Source: Gentiana macrophylla (lineage: Eukaryota; Streptophyta; Magnoliopsida; Gentianales; Gentianaceae). From it: a DNA stretch of 64,000 nucleotides. Every line of letters begins with the position of its first letter. Position 1 is the stretch's first letter. Positions 46,332 through 58,177 of the stretch are shown piece after piece. The stretch spans positions 78,955,299 to 79,019,298 of the forward strand of contig CM047815.1 of the NCBI GenBank assembly GCA_026214975.1. Direction: 5' to 3'. The position numbers and the translations under genes are program-made. The notes under the pieces were generated by a model, which was given only the letters and a program-made list of their open reading frames with translations, made no database searches and was not told the origin of the DNA.

Positions 46332-47458
46332 GAGTGCGGAGATGGCTTTCAAGCATTGCCAAGAAGAAGAAGCTAACCGACTCAAGAGAGAGTCGGAAAG
46401 AGGAGAACACGGAGAAAATAAGTTAGATGAGAAATCTAACAAAAAGAAACCAAATTGAGATCGACATACAAAATTTCAAGCACGGATCGGTCGTAAGCGA
46501 GACCACCAGAGTAACGAGACTTTATTCCCTCGAACAGCCACGGAGCAAGTGCTTCCATCACGAAGAGGAAAGGATTGGCTCGGACTCCGCCACCGATGTT
46601 AACTACCCTGCAGCAGAAGAGATCAAAGAGTTTTGTGCCTACCATGAGGATGTTAGGCACGATTCCGGAAGCTACAGAGACTTGCAGAGATATTGACGCA
46701 ATCATGGAAGGCAAATTAGATGAGGTCGCCGATCGGTCTCATCCTCGCCGAGCCGTGAGGACGGCGAGACTATCAAAGGCAAAACGCACTATCAAGACAG
46801 GGGTCTGCAGTGGAGCCTAAAAAGAAGAGATCGAGCCCCGACGGGATCTTCGATGCATAATCGCCCCATCAATACTATCAACACTATTGTGGGCAAATTC
46901 AAAGAACACAGCCGGGCAGATCATCAAAGTAGCCGATCCGCCGCCTCGGCCGCGAGTAATGTGAGGTCGAGGCCGCTTGAGAGGTCACCTATGGCCCAAG
47001 AGATCCACTCCCGATGGTCACGAACAATGAAGGCTTGGTCATGGGCTGTGAAGTGAGCAAGAACTTGGTGAAAAGAATGTGTGTGACATAGGAAGTGCAA
47101 GTGAACGCCCTCCACCACTCGCTTTTTTCAATCTATGAAACTTAGAGATTCCGAACTAATCCCGCCTCAACCCCGTTATTTGATTTGCAAGTCCGCCGCT
47201 TATCCCACGGGATGGTCGATCGCTACAACCTTTGGGCAAGAGCCGAGAAGCAGAACACTTCTGGTCACTTACGTGGTGGTCAGAGCTTCATCAGCATACA
47301 ACATAATCTTGGGAAGGCCCGCGCTAATTGATCTACGAGCCGTGATTTCTCTGGCTCGCATTAGTCCGAAGTTCCCTACCACAGAAGACTCGGTAGAGAT
47401 CAAAAGAGATTTGGAGATTGCGAGGAACTGTTATGCCGCCACAATCAAAAGAAAATGA

Positions 47459-47685
47459 ATGATGGCGGCCTAGGGAGCTCGACAGGTTCCTTATGTTCGG
47501 ATCTGTTTTCAATTTTTGCCATTTCGTACCAGTCTTTTAATTTAGAACAGTGTTTGAATAAAAGGTGCTCGGGAAGCGCCCAATTTACATTTCTGCAATG
47601 CGATTGTTTTAATATTACGTCTACTTTATATTATTATTATGAATAATGCTCACAAAAGGTAAATTTACCGAACCCCCGGGGTCGG
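47459..47685. other. Junction after the protease remnant
   Basis: Non-coding. The position where RT would begin in a complete gypsy element holds unrelated AT-rich sequence. Confidence 0.45.
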
Positions 47686-48260
47686 ACACGTTAACACAAA
47701 CTTAATGCGGGGAAGTCAGCACGATCTGGCCCAGCTCGCTAAAAACTTAATGCCGGATCGCTCAAAACTTAACGCTGAAGTCAAGACGATCCGCCCACCG
47801 CTAAAAACTTAATGTGGAAGTCATGAACACCGCCCAACTCATTGTTAAACTTAATGCCGAAGTCAAGACGATCCGCCGCTTTGCTAAAAACTTAATGCGG
47901 AAGTCATCATGATCCGCCCACCGCTTCAAACTTAGCACGGAAGTCAAGACGATCCGCATACCGCCTAAAAACTTAATACGGGAAGTCGCGATCCGCCCAA
48001 ATTTTGCTCAAAACTTAAGGCGGGAAGTCGCGCAAATCCGCCCACCACCGTTAAACTTAATGCGGGAAGTCAAGACGATCCGCCCAACTCACTAAAAACT
48101 TAACGCTGGAAGTCGCAAATCGCCCAAAGACGCCGCTAAACTTAATACGGAAGTCAAGACGATCCGGTCGCTCACTAAAACTTACCTTGAGAAGTCGCAA
48201 ATCGCCCATCTCGCCTAAAAACTTGTTGCGGGAAGTCAATAAAACCAGGCCCAAAGACTA
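47686..48260. repeat. Tandem repeat array in the Tat-like element
   Basis: About ten to twelve degenerate units of roughly 45-55 bp with consensus elements AAAAACTTAATGCGGAAGTCA and GACGATCCGCCCACCGCT. Variation is mostly small indels. Arrays between protease/pol and the 3' LTR are common in Tat-lineage elements. Confidence 0.8.
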
Positions 48261-49680
48261 AAATTGATGCGTAAAAGTCAAGAAACTTCCACCCATTCGC
48301 CGTAACTTGACATCCGAGCCTCGCCAAGTCGGACTTAGCGAACATATGGAAAATTCACCAACTTCCGCCCATTTCAACAAAGCTTGACATTCGAGCCCTT
48401 TGGTCGGACTCAAGAAATTTACGTCCGCAGACACCTCTATAAAGTTGTTAACGCGGCATAGCAAAGTTTCATGTCAATCGAAAAGTTGAATTGCAAGGCC
48501 CCCACGGAGTTGGCATACGAACAATCTGCAGGTAAAATTTTATGTCCAGATGTGTTCCGCATTTCAATTGTTTCAATTTAGCAATATTATTTCGATTTTC
48601 CTCTCCATTACGTAATACAAAGCTCCAAGTCAAGAAGACTCACATCCGAGATCCGGAGTAGGGTTCACTAAACACCAAGCCTCGCAAAAACATATTGACT
48701 TGAGCTTCGCAGTCAAACTCACCGAGGTCTACAAAGGATAAACCACAAGTCACAGGATGCATCGAATCGAAGCTTCAGAGGACAAACTTAGTGAAGTTTG
48801 TTGGATAAGCTCATTCACCCTACATGCAGACTTGGACCCGAGTCCGCAGGTCGGGCCTCAATAAGCTTCCAGCGACCAACCCCGAGTTCCGCAGTCGGGA
48901 TCAAGAAATTCGCTAAGTCAAGGAGATCGACAAACCGAGATTCGCAGGACGAACTCGCATATGTATAGTCGAGCGAATCGCCCACCGCTTAAAAATGCGG
49001 GAGGTCAAGATAATCTAACCTAGCTCGCCCCACAACACACGTGTCAAGTGCAACTGCTCAGTCGCCTAAGTTTTACTATCCGAACCCTTCAGTCGTTTCA
49101 CCAACTTAAGCCAACTCCAAACCAAATGTCCAAGTCTTTTCGGGTCGGGCCCGGCGTTTGATGCCAAAAGAAGAAATGTATGTATGCCATCAAGAACCAT
49201 TGGGTAATGCATGGCATACTGGGTGGCAAGATAACCCCGCTAACAGTAGAGCACTTAAAAATAATTGAGATCCGCAGGTCGGACTCAGCCTAAAACCCGA
49301 AAAATGGATAGACCAGCTGAGATCCGCAGGTTGGATATAGTTTAAAATTCGTTCTGTTAGCTAGACCTACTGAGGCCCAAAGGTTAGACTCAGCACCCAT
49401 AGGGCTCGGAACTGAACTGAGTAAAGCAAACTCAAACACCGATAAACACAACAACATGCCATCCAAAAAATATAAGTTAATGCATGGCATCCTAGGGGGC
49501 AAGTCACCCCTCCATTGACGAGGCACTTAAAGAAAGTGCGGATTAAAGCATGTACTTAGAGAAAATGCTCGAAATAAAGTTAAGGCTGAGAACTTAACAT
49601 AATATTGCTTCCATTACCAAAATAAGGGATTACAATAAAGTTTCAAAATAAAAAATTCAAAATTACAAAAGTCCATCAAA
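48261..49680. other. Repeat-rich non-coding region of the Tat-like element
   Basis: Continues the array style with sparser repeats: GAGATCCGCAGGTCGGACTCA near 49267-49290, 49318-49340 and related forms from 48640. CATGGCATNCTGGGTGGCAAG at 49210-49232 is echoed at 49485-49505. No supported ORF; the frame at 49290-49526 (minus) is not recognised. Confidence 0.5.
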
Positions 49681-49689
49681 ACCACTAAT

Positions 49690-51650
49690 CTAAGGATTAG
49701 GGGTCGGATTCTGCCCCGGTTCTGAAGAAGGAGGAGCCGAGCCGGCAAAGAAATGCAGTTGACGGGGTACTTTGACAAATGTCCACCCTCACTTTAAATC
49801 TTTACGCTGCTCATTATAGACCCGGTCCATCCCTTGTTTGTAATAAACCTTCTTGGGAAGGTTGTCCACTTACAAGTGCAGTGGAATTGAATCACCGCCT
49901 CGCCCATGCCTCTGTATAACCGTGGTTCAAGACAAGAATGAGCAGAAGCGCCAAAGCCTTGTCAAAATCCCCCGAGGCCTTGTACTTTGTATAGCTTCAA
50001 AGATATCGAAATAAACAAAAGCTTACAGCCTGTGCACTTTGATTGAGCTCGCCACGCCTCGCTCCCTACCCCTTTTCTCCTCCACCAATTGGCCTCGACA
50101 TGGATCTCGGCCGGTCTCTCTAGCTAGAAGCTAATCTTGAGAGCCTTTACCTTCTTTTCTTTAAGCTCGACGGAAGCTCTGAGCTCCCCTTGAGTTTGCC
50201 TCAGCTCGGCGATCTTCTTCTTGTGATCGGTGGACTCCACAGAGGCTTCCCCCAACCTCCGGAAAACCTCCCAGCCAACCAAGGTCCTCTACACGGTTAA
50301 ATAGGAAAGGTCAAGAAGACTATCGAAAGCATGACATGAAAATAAAAAAAGGACAACAACTTACAAGCTCCATGGACTTAAAGCCTACATCGGCTAACTC
50401 CTCGTCCGACATGTTAATGAGCTGCTCCTGTTCGGAAGCAACATAATTCTATGGACCATATTGGTCTTGAGTTCCATCTAGAGTCTTTGACTTAGCCCTA
50501 TTATGGGGCATGTTATCTTGAGAGGCCGCGGTCGGCCGGGACCGTCCCTTTTTCGGAAGAGGCAGATCCCATTCATTTGTCTTCTCCGGATCAGAAGTGT
50601 CCAGAGGAGCCGGATCTGTTTGGTCCTGATGAGGGACATAGGAGGATGTATTTACCACGGTGGAATCCACAAAAGGTTCTTTACTTGCCACACACCTCCG
50701 TGGTAGTAGTTCTCGCCGCAATGACCAACTACCACCGCTTCTCCGCACTACTAGCAACCGTGAGAAATCGCCATCGCGAATGAAAATAGAACTTTAGTTA
50801 GTCAAACAGCACATATAAGGACAAAACACAAATCGCAAAAAGAAAAACCTACAAGAAGTCCATCTTTAGTAAAGACTTTGTAGGGTCGGGCCCCGATCCT
50901 CCAACCGAGCTTCCAAGATTAGTTCATCGATAGATCTTTCCACTCAACGGAGTACCCCCGACTCGTGGATCTTCTCCACTAGTTTCCCATCAAGCTCAAG
51001 AAGTTCGCCCTTATCTAACTCTTCCGACTTCCACCGACTCAATTCCGAATGGTCTTCGTATGTGATTTAAAAAGAACCGCACCTTTCATCGCTTATGAGA
51101 CGATCACCTTGGGGATTACGGGAACGCCACTTGAACGCCTGGCCTCCGAGAAAAATAGTACCTATCGGGATGATCCTTCACTCCCACACGGTGATGAAAG
51201 TACCTAAACCTCCTTACCGAAAACTTGATGTTAAGCACCGCACCAAATAGCAAACCCAATGATGGCCCCGACACCATCGGGGCTATCTCGGTGTGCCCTA
51301 GCTCGTAATAACGAATTACGCAAGCGAGATCCGGCGTAAGATGAGCCTAAGGCCAACCTCGGCGTATTCCTTATGAACACTACGTAATCCTCCGCGGGTC
51401 ATGCGAGCAAAAAAATGCGGATCGAGGGCAACCTGGGGCGACTTTCCTTATCGATCCCGCATAAGTCACAAATTTCATCCAAGTCTCCCCGAGTGAGAAT
51501 GGATTTGACACCCCACCGCCGCAACAAATGCATCTTAATGTTTGGGGTTCCATGGTTCTATTGAATCAATCAGAGAATGGCAAAAAGGCTATTAACGGAA
51601 AGTAAATCGTAGATAAATGCAAAAAAAAACAACTTACTTGCAAGAATAAT
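49690..51650 (-). pseudogene. Antisense extra ORF of the Tat-like element
   Basis: Minus strand. Near 51240-51340 it has a domain-like stretch (ACVIRYYELGHTEIAPM, GLLFGAVLNIKFSVRRF) and near 51170-51210 HRVGVKDHPDRYYF; then a Ser/Pro/Asp-rich linker (50449-50757, including DLPLPKKGRSRP), then a coiled-coil-like stretch (KIAELRQTQGELRAS, about 50160-50220). N-terminal transposon domain, linker and C-terminal coiled coil is the layout of the 'putative gypsy type transposon' ORFs known in antisense orientation before the 3' LTR of Tat elements. Several stops are present; introns are also possible. Function unknown. Confidence 0.5.
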
Positions 51651-51899
51651 TTGAAGATTGAAGGTAGGAGAATAGCGATCGGAAACCGATTCTTAACCTT
51701 CTGATTTAATAGCAATGATAGAGAGAAACGATTGGTATGAAGGGGATATAACCCTCAACACGCCTCAGAAATCGTCTTAATTCAAGTTAGTGGACAACGA
51801 TGCCTCAACTCCTGGTCGCTTATGTTGATGTCATAACGGAAGTCATACCATATGGCGCTTAACGGTTCGTAGATACATAAGTCCTGAAGACCGATCCGA

Positions 51900-51927
51900 G
51901 CCGACCTCAAGAGTCGAGAGCCGAGCC
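51900..51927 (+). other. Polypurine-like tract before the 3' LTR
   Basis: GAGCCGAGCCGGGGGCT directly precedes the 3' LTR start; purine-rich with a G run, at the expected position. Confidence 0.45.
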
Positions 51928-52520
51928 GGGGGCTTCGACCAACACCTTGCCACATGTCACCCCCACAAAGATTCAAAGAATGAATGAGGAGATAGAGTCT
52001 GCCTCTTAAGGGCCACGGGCCCCAACCAAGAATCTGGTCGAGCCCCGCTATCGCCTTCCCCGACCTCCGCATGTCGGGCAATCAGATAAGAATTAAGCCT
52101 GCTTAGCCCGGCCTTGCATGTCACCACCATTTACCATGTGCGCAATTAATCGATGAATCTGAAGGAATCTCACCATAAAGACTCCGATTATCCATTCAAA
52201 TCAAGATGATTATCTCCTACAATCAAGAGATCAAACCGTGATTATCCATTCCTTAGTGAACACGAAATCGTAGTCTAACAAGGACAAGGCCCATGATGGC
52301 TCAGGGCATAACGCCCCCCATATAAACAACCCTTATGAACTACGGAGACTTGATTCCTAAACATTTATAGGATACGAGGAAGTTTGAGATACGCTTTCAA
52401 GTCCAAATAAAAACCACCACAAAACACCCCCTGCTTCATATCTTTTCTAGGTTCCACTGAACATATTGTCACTAGATAAATCGCCCCAGATCTCGCTAAT
52501 TCCGACGATTTCCAAAGATC
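51928..52520 (+). repeat. 3' LTR of the Tat-like element
   Basis: Partner of 42848-43445. Differences are numerous small indels and substitutions. The end (GATTTCCAAAGA) is degenerate compared with CCAACA. Confidence 0.72.
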
Positions 52521-52786
52521 ATGTATGAAGGTTCTTATTCAAATTGTCGATTAATGGGTTGTCCAAGTACATTAAAGTTAGTGATGAGAGTCAAATTGAT
52601 ATCATTTACTATGTGATTAGATCCCGCTTATACCTCGCTTTATATGTTTCAGAGACATTTGACTGTGTTTTGATGTATTTTACACCATGGTTTGTATTTA
52701 CAAGACCTAGGACGAAATGTCCGGAAATCACGACGCTCGTGTGTTTTCGATGCATTCTCGCTCACCCTAGTGTCCTCGTAGGGTTA
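52521..52786 (+). other. Flank of the copia insertion, part of an older repeat
   Basis: With the copia element removed, this reads directly into 57873-58177. That second half has the style of a plant gypsy LTR or 3' region, so the copia element probably inserted in an older retroelement. No ORF supported. Confidence 0.4.
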
Positions 52787-53113
52787 TGTTACAAAGATAA
52801 AGGTCAAGGGAATGCCGAAAGTGCAAAGAAACTAATGTACTTCTATCGATAATATGAAGACACCAACAACTCCGCTTCACAATATGAAAGCCCAAAGAAA
52901 TCACAGATCAATTTTGTATGATGTAATCCGTAAAACGCTTATTCTCGTTATAGTTTGTTATAACCGCTTGTAACTTCCTTTGACAGATTCGTGAGGTGTA
53001 TGAAGCTATAAATACCCCATGATCACCACATTGTAACCCCAACTTGTAACTTTTACTTGATCAATAATAATTCCGTGATTTTATTTTGTGTTGGTAATTC
53101 TAAAATTTCATCA
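52787..53113 (+). repeat. 5' LTR of the copia element
   Basis: TGTTACAAAG... to ...TTCATCA. Matches 57547-57872 (shared GTTATTCTCGTTATAGTTTG and ACTTGATCAATAATAATTCC). The following TGAGATCGTGAGC may be a degenerate initiator-Met primer site. Confidence 0.88.
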
Positions 53114-53429
53114 TGAGATCGTGAGCGTAAATTTGAGAATTTCAATGCTTTCCTCGCTTTCCAATCTTTGAAGAATCTTGAGAGTGTTCTTCATCTTTCT
53201 AAGTTTTTAGTTTCTTGAGAGGAATCGCCATATTCTTCCCGGTTTTTTGATCGCCCATGATCGGTTTCTTCACCTTCATTGTTAATTTGTGATCAATCCT
53301 GAGTTCCTTGGTAGTTGTGACAAATAAGAAACAAGAAATAAGTCCTCTAGTCCATTCTATGTTCATCCTAATGAGAACCCTCTTCTCTGTTCTTGTTCAC
53401 CATTGATGAATGTCAACAACTACAATCCA

Positions 53430-54330
53430 TGGAAAATGTCTACATGAGATGGTGTTAATTACCAAAATAAAATTGGCTTTGTAGACGGCACTATAAAAAG
53501 GCCGTAAGATTCAAAGAGACTTCCATGCATGGAGAAAGTGTGATACAATGGTTAGATCATGGATCTTAAATTCGCTGAAAACACCATTGCACATGCAGCT
53601 TGGAAGAATCTTGCAAAGAAGATTTTCAAATGTTGATGCCTTAAAACTTTCGTATCTTTTGAAGAAATGCATCCAAAGCAAGACACGATTATGTCAACCA
53701 ATATTTCACAAAGGTAATGATTTTGTGGAAAGAAATCAAGACCATTAGCATTAGGCCTCAGAATAAATGGCTTCTTGATCCTCAATGTCACCAGAATGCA
53801 ATTAGCAACTGATGGATCATATGGAGGCCGAACATATCATGAAATTCCTTAAATGTTTGAGGGGTGAATTTGAGCCAATGGTCTCACATGTAATGTTGAT
53901 GGTGCCCTTTCCAAAATTCATGATGCCTTTGCCATGGCAATCAAGTTTGAAAGATGTAAGTTGTAATGTATTAATAAGGCCAAGAATCCAGATTCCATGG
54001 TTCTCTTGTCACAAAAGAATGGACACGAAAAATCGATTGTCACAGACCTAACTCACCGCAAATCTTGACCTAAAAATCCCAAGAAGATGCAATGTATTTT
54101 TGGGGATTCAATGGTCATACCGAGGAGACTTGATATTAAGAAGCATGGCTTTCCTCCTGGTTTCAAGTCAAAAAGCCAATATAGTAGAAGAGGAACAAAC
54201 ATCAAGATGATCAGCACCAAGTAGTCTCACTGACCAGGTTTCCTACAATTTTATCAGATAGCAACTTGACAAGTTTGATGGCTCATGAAAGATCCTCCTA
54301 GACATGCAGGATTTGGTCGCTGGTCAACCT
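53430..54330 (+). pseudogene. gag of the copia element
   Basis: Plus-strand segments MVRSWILNSL (53548) with LKLSYLLKKCIQSK, and EAEHIMKFLKCLRGEFEPM (53820-53880) correspond to the UBN2-type gag of Ty1/copia elements (helical capsid-like part). Multiple breaks. The zinc-knuckle expected near 54050-54200 is not clearly preserved. Confidence 0.7.
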
Positions 54331-54649
54331 CACCGATATTGTCACACACTACTCACCCACTACAGAACATATGATCTAAATTTAGTAAGATCAATACAAT
54401 GGATCTTGACTCGTGCCACAAATCATATTGTAGATCATTAGATCTATTAAGCAATCCCAAACCTTCATCCGTATAAAACGGGACCGCTTAATGGAAATAA
54501 TGTTCTCACACTCATATAGACAAGTAAGGGTAAACCTCAATTGGTCCTAAATGATGTGTTTTGCATTCTTGGTTTTTTTCATAACCTTTTATCCTTACCT
54601 TCTTTTCTTAATCATACAAAAGGTGCAGTTGTTTTTTCTTCTAACAAGT

Positions 54650-55493
54650 GTGTTTTATAGGACAAGAACAAGAAAGTGATTGGTTCAGCTGAGTTACACA
54701 GAGGACTCTATGTCATGGATCAACCAATAAGACTTTCTGCTTCCAATGCTGTAGAAAATCACACTTTATCTGATAGAGTAGATGATGCTCTTTTATGGCA
54801 TTACAGACTATGACACTTGCCAGATAAAAGACTGCAAGTCATTAGTTCACAGTCTACTGATGTCAAATTTTGTAATCATGATCTTTTCTATGTCCGCACT
54901 CTATGGCTAAATCAAGAAAATCCTTTCCTTTAAGTGCTACCGCTGTAAATGCCGCTTTTGACCTTGTTCATATAGACATTCGGGGTCCTCGAGACAACAA
55001 ATGCAAGAAATGGACAACAATATTTTCTTATCATTGTAGATGATTTTTCTAGATTTACTTGGGTTTTTCTTAAAGGCACAAATCAAGCCTCCGACCTTGT
55101 TAAATCTTTTGTTAAATTTGTTTCTACTCGCCACAAGATTATTAAAGTAATTATATCTCGATAATGGTGCGCACTTCAACTCACCGACTTTTATGCTCAA
55201 AGCAGGTATCATACATCGACATCCCGTGTAAGTACACCGAGCAAAATGGTATTGTTGAAAGGAAACATCAAAGATCTCCGCTGAATGTGGCAAGAGGTTT
55301 GAGGTTCCGCAGTAATCTACCCATTGAATATCGGGTTTCTACCTTTACATGTCAGAAATTAATTAATGCTACACCTACACCATCGTCGGCGAAAGCACTT
55401 CACACGAAGTGCTTTATGGCACTAAACCGCACTATTCTCGTGTTTAAAATTTTTGGTTGCTTTGTCTTTTCTTGTACACTTCAAAGAAGATAA
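54650..55493 (+). pseudogene. Integrase region of the copia element
   Basis: Pre-integrase block LSDRVDDALLWHYRL (54765-54810) with LPDKRLQVI, then the core: AAFDLVHIDIRGP (first Asp, about 54950-54990), VDDFSRFTWVFLKGTNQASD (55035-55095), DNGAHF (second Asp, about 55160), and EQNGIVERKHQ (catalytic Glu, about 55240-55275). Frame changes separate the blocks, and a stop precedes DNGAHF in the main frame. Confidence 0.82.
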
Positions 55494-55989
55494 ACAAAAT
55501 TTGACTCAAGATGTAGACTTGTGTCTATCTTGGGAATTCAAATACATCTAAGGGTGCTATTCTTTCTAGACATTACCAACAAAGATATCTTTTGTTGCTA
55601 GAAATACTCAATTTCATGAGACTTATTTTCCTTTTCAATGTGTGTTAGAAAGGCTGTATATCTTGGCCGATATGCATGTTCCTTTACCGGTACTTGACAC
55701 TTTTGATGATTTGTCGAATGAATCGTAAGACCAAATTGATCCAGTGGTCACCAGAAATGAGGCATTTGATGAAGAGCATGCACCAAAGAAACTGCACATG
55801 AACCTACACAACTAAGAAGATCCACCTCAACAAGAAAATCACCAACCTTTATCAAGGTGGTGCTCATATGCTCAAATAGACTCCACACTGGCCGAGTGCG
55901 CCATGAGTCCGACAACCTATCACCAGATTATGCCGATTCATTAATGCTATTGATGTCGTTAAAGAGCCTAAGACTTATAATCAAGCTTA

Positions 55990-57430
55990 TCAAGCATGAT
56001 GAATGGAAGGAAGCAATGTAACAAGAGATTGAAGCTCTACAAAAGACTCACACATAGAAATAGTTGATCTCGCTTCTGCAAGAAACCCATTGGTTGCAAA
56101 TGGGTGTACAGTAATCAAACACAACCTTGATGGTTCGATAGAAAAAATACAAAGCAAGACTAGTAGCAAAAGGCTACACTCAAACATAACGGATTGATTA
56201 TCAAGAAACTTTTCCCTCGTTGTCAAGATCACCGCAGCTAGAACCTTACTTGCAGCAGAAAGAAGCAGCCTAATAATTGGCATCTACATCAAATGTATGT
56301 CAACACCGCTTTTCCGCATGGAGATTTACATGATGAAGTATATATGCAAGCACTCCCAAAGTTGTGCAAAGAACTAAACTAAACCAAGTTTGCAGACTTA
56401 CTAAGTCATTGTATGGCGCCAAACAAGCCAAAGCAGACAATGGAATTGTAGTTAATCGAATCCTTGAGGCTCAAGGATTCATTCAATCCAAAAATGACCA
56501 CAGCTTTATTCACAAAAGTGCCAGATGCCATTTATTGCCTTATTGGTATACGTGGATGACATCATAGCCAAGTAACCCTAGTGAAGAGTTGATTCAAGAA
56601 GTAAAGAATGCTCTACATCGTAGTTCACCATCAAAGATCTTGGAAATTGAGATATTTCCTAGAATTTAGGTTGCTAGATGTCCAAAAGGTATATCTATTT
56701 CACAAAGGAAATACACCCTTAACCTCCTTGAAGAATATGAATTTTTGGGAGCCAAACCTACTAAGACACCTATGAAGTTTAAGAAGACTTTACAACATGG
56801 TGATTCACCACTTCTGTAAGACAACACCGCATATAGATCATTAGTGGGCAAATTTTACCTCACTTTTACTGACTAGATATTGCTTTTGGCAAAGACAACA
56901 ACTAAGTCAATTTCCTGACACTCCTAATCGAAATCATATGATGGCAAATTACAGTCACGAGGTATTTGAAAACTAACCCTGGTCAAGGCATCCTATTCCT
57001 AGCAGATAAACAACCTTGTACTCAAAGGTTTTATAGACAAAGATCGGGATGGTTGTCCCAAACAAGAAGGTTAGTAACAAAGTTATATGATGTTTCAGAG
57101 ATGCTCCAATCTCTGGAAGGCTAAGAAACAAACAACTATAGCTGTAAGCTCATCTGAGGTCGAATACAGTGGCTATGGCAAATGCGCTTTGTGAAATTAA
57201 GTGGTCGATTTACATACTCCAAGATTTGCAGTTCCAGCTCATTTGCTCACATCTTATTTTGTGACAATGCCAAACTAATCGCACATTGCTCACAATCCAC
57301 TTTTCATGAAAGAACAAAACATATTGAAATCGACCGCCATGTTGTGGGAGAAAAAGTCAAATCAGATTTGTCAAACTTCTTCCACCAACACCAAAGAACA
57401 AGTAGTCGACATTCTTACCAAGGCCTTGAT
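55990..57430 (+). pseudogene. RT and RNase H of the copia element
   Basis: RT blocks from about 56090: GCKWVYS, VNTAFPHGDLHDEVYMQ, RLTKSLYGAKQA, and an intact catalytic YVDD box (56549-56560) within LLVYVDDII. RNase H follows with TTIAVSSSEVEY-like sequence (57130-57170), CDNAKLIAH and HERTKHIEIDRHVV (57262-57350). Stops and frame shifts occur between the blocks. The C-terminus reads DILTKAL in one frame, the usual copia pol end. Confidence 0.85.
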
Positions 57431-57546
57431 GCACGATTTTCTCCTATCTACTAGAAAAATTGGGAATTTCAAAATCTTCCGTAATTCAAGTAGATGAAGT
57501 GGAATGCTTAGTGCAAGCTATTCATCTACCACTCACTTTCGGGGGG

Positions 57547-57872
57547 TGTTACAATATAAAGGTTGAAGTTAATGCTGAAAGTGCAACACCGATGTACTCA
57601 CTGATAATATGAAGATACCAAAGAAATTCACGACAAGATAAGCCCAAAGAAACCGCTGCTAATCAATTTAGTATGATGTAATCTAGAAAACGGTTATTCT
57701 CGTTATAGTTTGTTATAACCATTTGTAACTTCCTTCCGACTAGTTCATGAGGTGTATGAAGCTATAAATACCCCATGATCAAATGTGATTGTAACCCCAA
57801 CTTGTAACTTTTACTTGATCAATAATAATTCCAAGATTTTATTTTGTGTTTGTAATTCTACAAACTTCATCA
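57547..57872 (+). repeat. 3' LTR of the copia element
   Basis: 326 bp, TGTTACAATA... to ...TTCATCA, preceded by the G-rich polypurine tract ending at 57546. Confidence 0.88.
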
Positions 57873-58177
57873 AAGTTACGTGGAGGTATTTTTTGTGATT
57901 ATTTACAAGAATTAGGTGTCAGTGATCGGAAGGCTTAGATACGGGCTGGAGCGCTGCAGTCTAAGCTTAAACATTCAAAGTGGATCAAAATTGCTGGTAT
58001 TACAACCCTAACTTCACTTGATCTGCATTTTAGTCCAACTTACATGAATTTTATGGGATGGTCATCTTCATGAAATTTGTAGAAAATTTAATTAGATTTC
58101 CAACGATTTTGAATCACATGATTCGGAGGTTCATGCACAAAGTTATGGCTCATTTATCAAGATGTGTCACAGTACGC
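57873..58177 (+). other. Right flank of the copia insertion, older repeat
   Basis: Continuation of 52521-52786. Phrases such as GATTTCCAACGATTTTGAATC are typical of plant gypsy LTRs; not enough sequence to classify. Confidence 0.4.

Larger units (their letters stand above)
43511..47458 (+). pseudogene. gag-protease of the Tat-like element, interrupted by a solo LTR
   Basis: MVTTRQQSINNNNAND at 43511 opens the frame, which shifts to the 43663-44106 frame with a very acidic segment and then the capsid start (RFKVPKLESYDGTKDP). After a stop, capsid continues (DEIKCKAFPALLTGRAREWF, about 44155-44220). A 1.8-kb solo LTR sits at 44520-46331; joining its flanks keeps the frame open. Beyond it come KEFCAYHEDVRHD (Tat-type gag zinc motif lacking its last Cys, 46630-46680), INTIVGKF (46870) and the protease C-terminal half YNIILGRPALIDLRAVIS with KFPTTEDSVEIKRDL (47295-47410). 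The protease active site is not recognisable. The reading frame ends at 47458 with no RT after it. Confidence 0.75.
42848..52520 (+). mobile_element. Tat-like gypsy element without RT or integrase
   Basis: Two similar LTRs of about 600 bp (42848-43445 and about 51928-52520) enclose gag and a protease remnant, then tandem repeats, then an antisense ORF region, with no RT, RNase H or integrase anywhere. Excluding the solo LTR inside gag, the element is about 7.9 kb. The gag (CAYHEDVRHD-type motif) and protease (YNIILGRPALIDLRAVIS) match the Tat lineage, which also commonly carries extra ORFs in antisense before the 3' LTR. It would depend on a partner element for pol. LTR starts are degenerate (GGTCGGACC/TTCGACC instead of TG), so limits are approximate and no duplication was found. 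Confidence 0.7.
52787..57872 (+). mobile_element. Copia retrotransposon with both LTRs, decayed
   Basis: 5086 bp with LTRs of 327 and 326 bp (52787-53113 and 57547-57872), polypurine tract TTTCGGGGGG just before the 3' LTR, and gag, integrase, RT and RNase H remnants in the Ty1/copia order on the plus strand. Flanking 5-mers GGTTA (left) and AGTTA (right, one base beyond the LTR end) share GTTA, suggesting a mutated duplication. All coding regions are broken by frame changes and stops. The LTR contains TATAAATA (53007-53014, 57763-57770). Confidence 0.9.
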
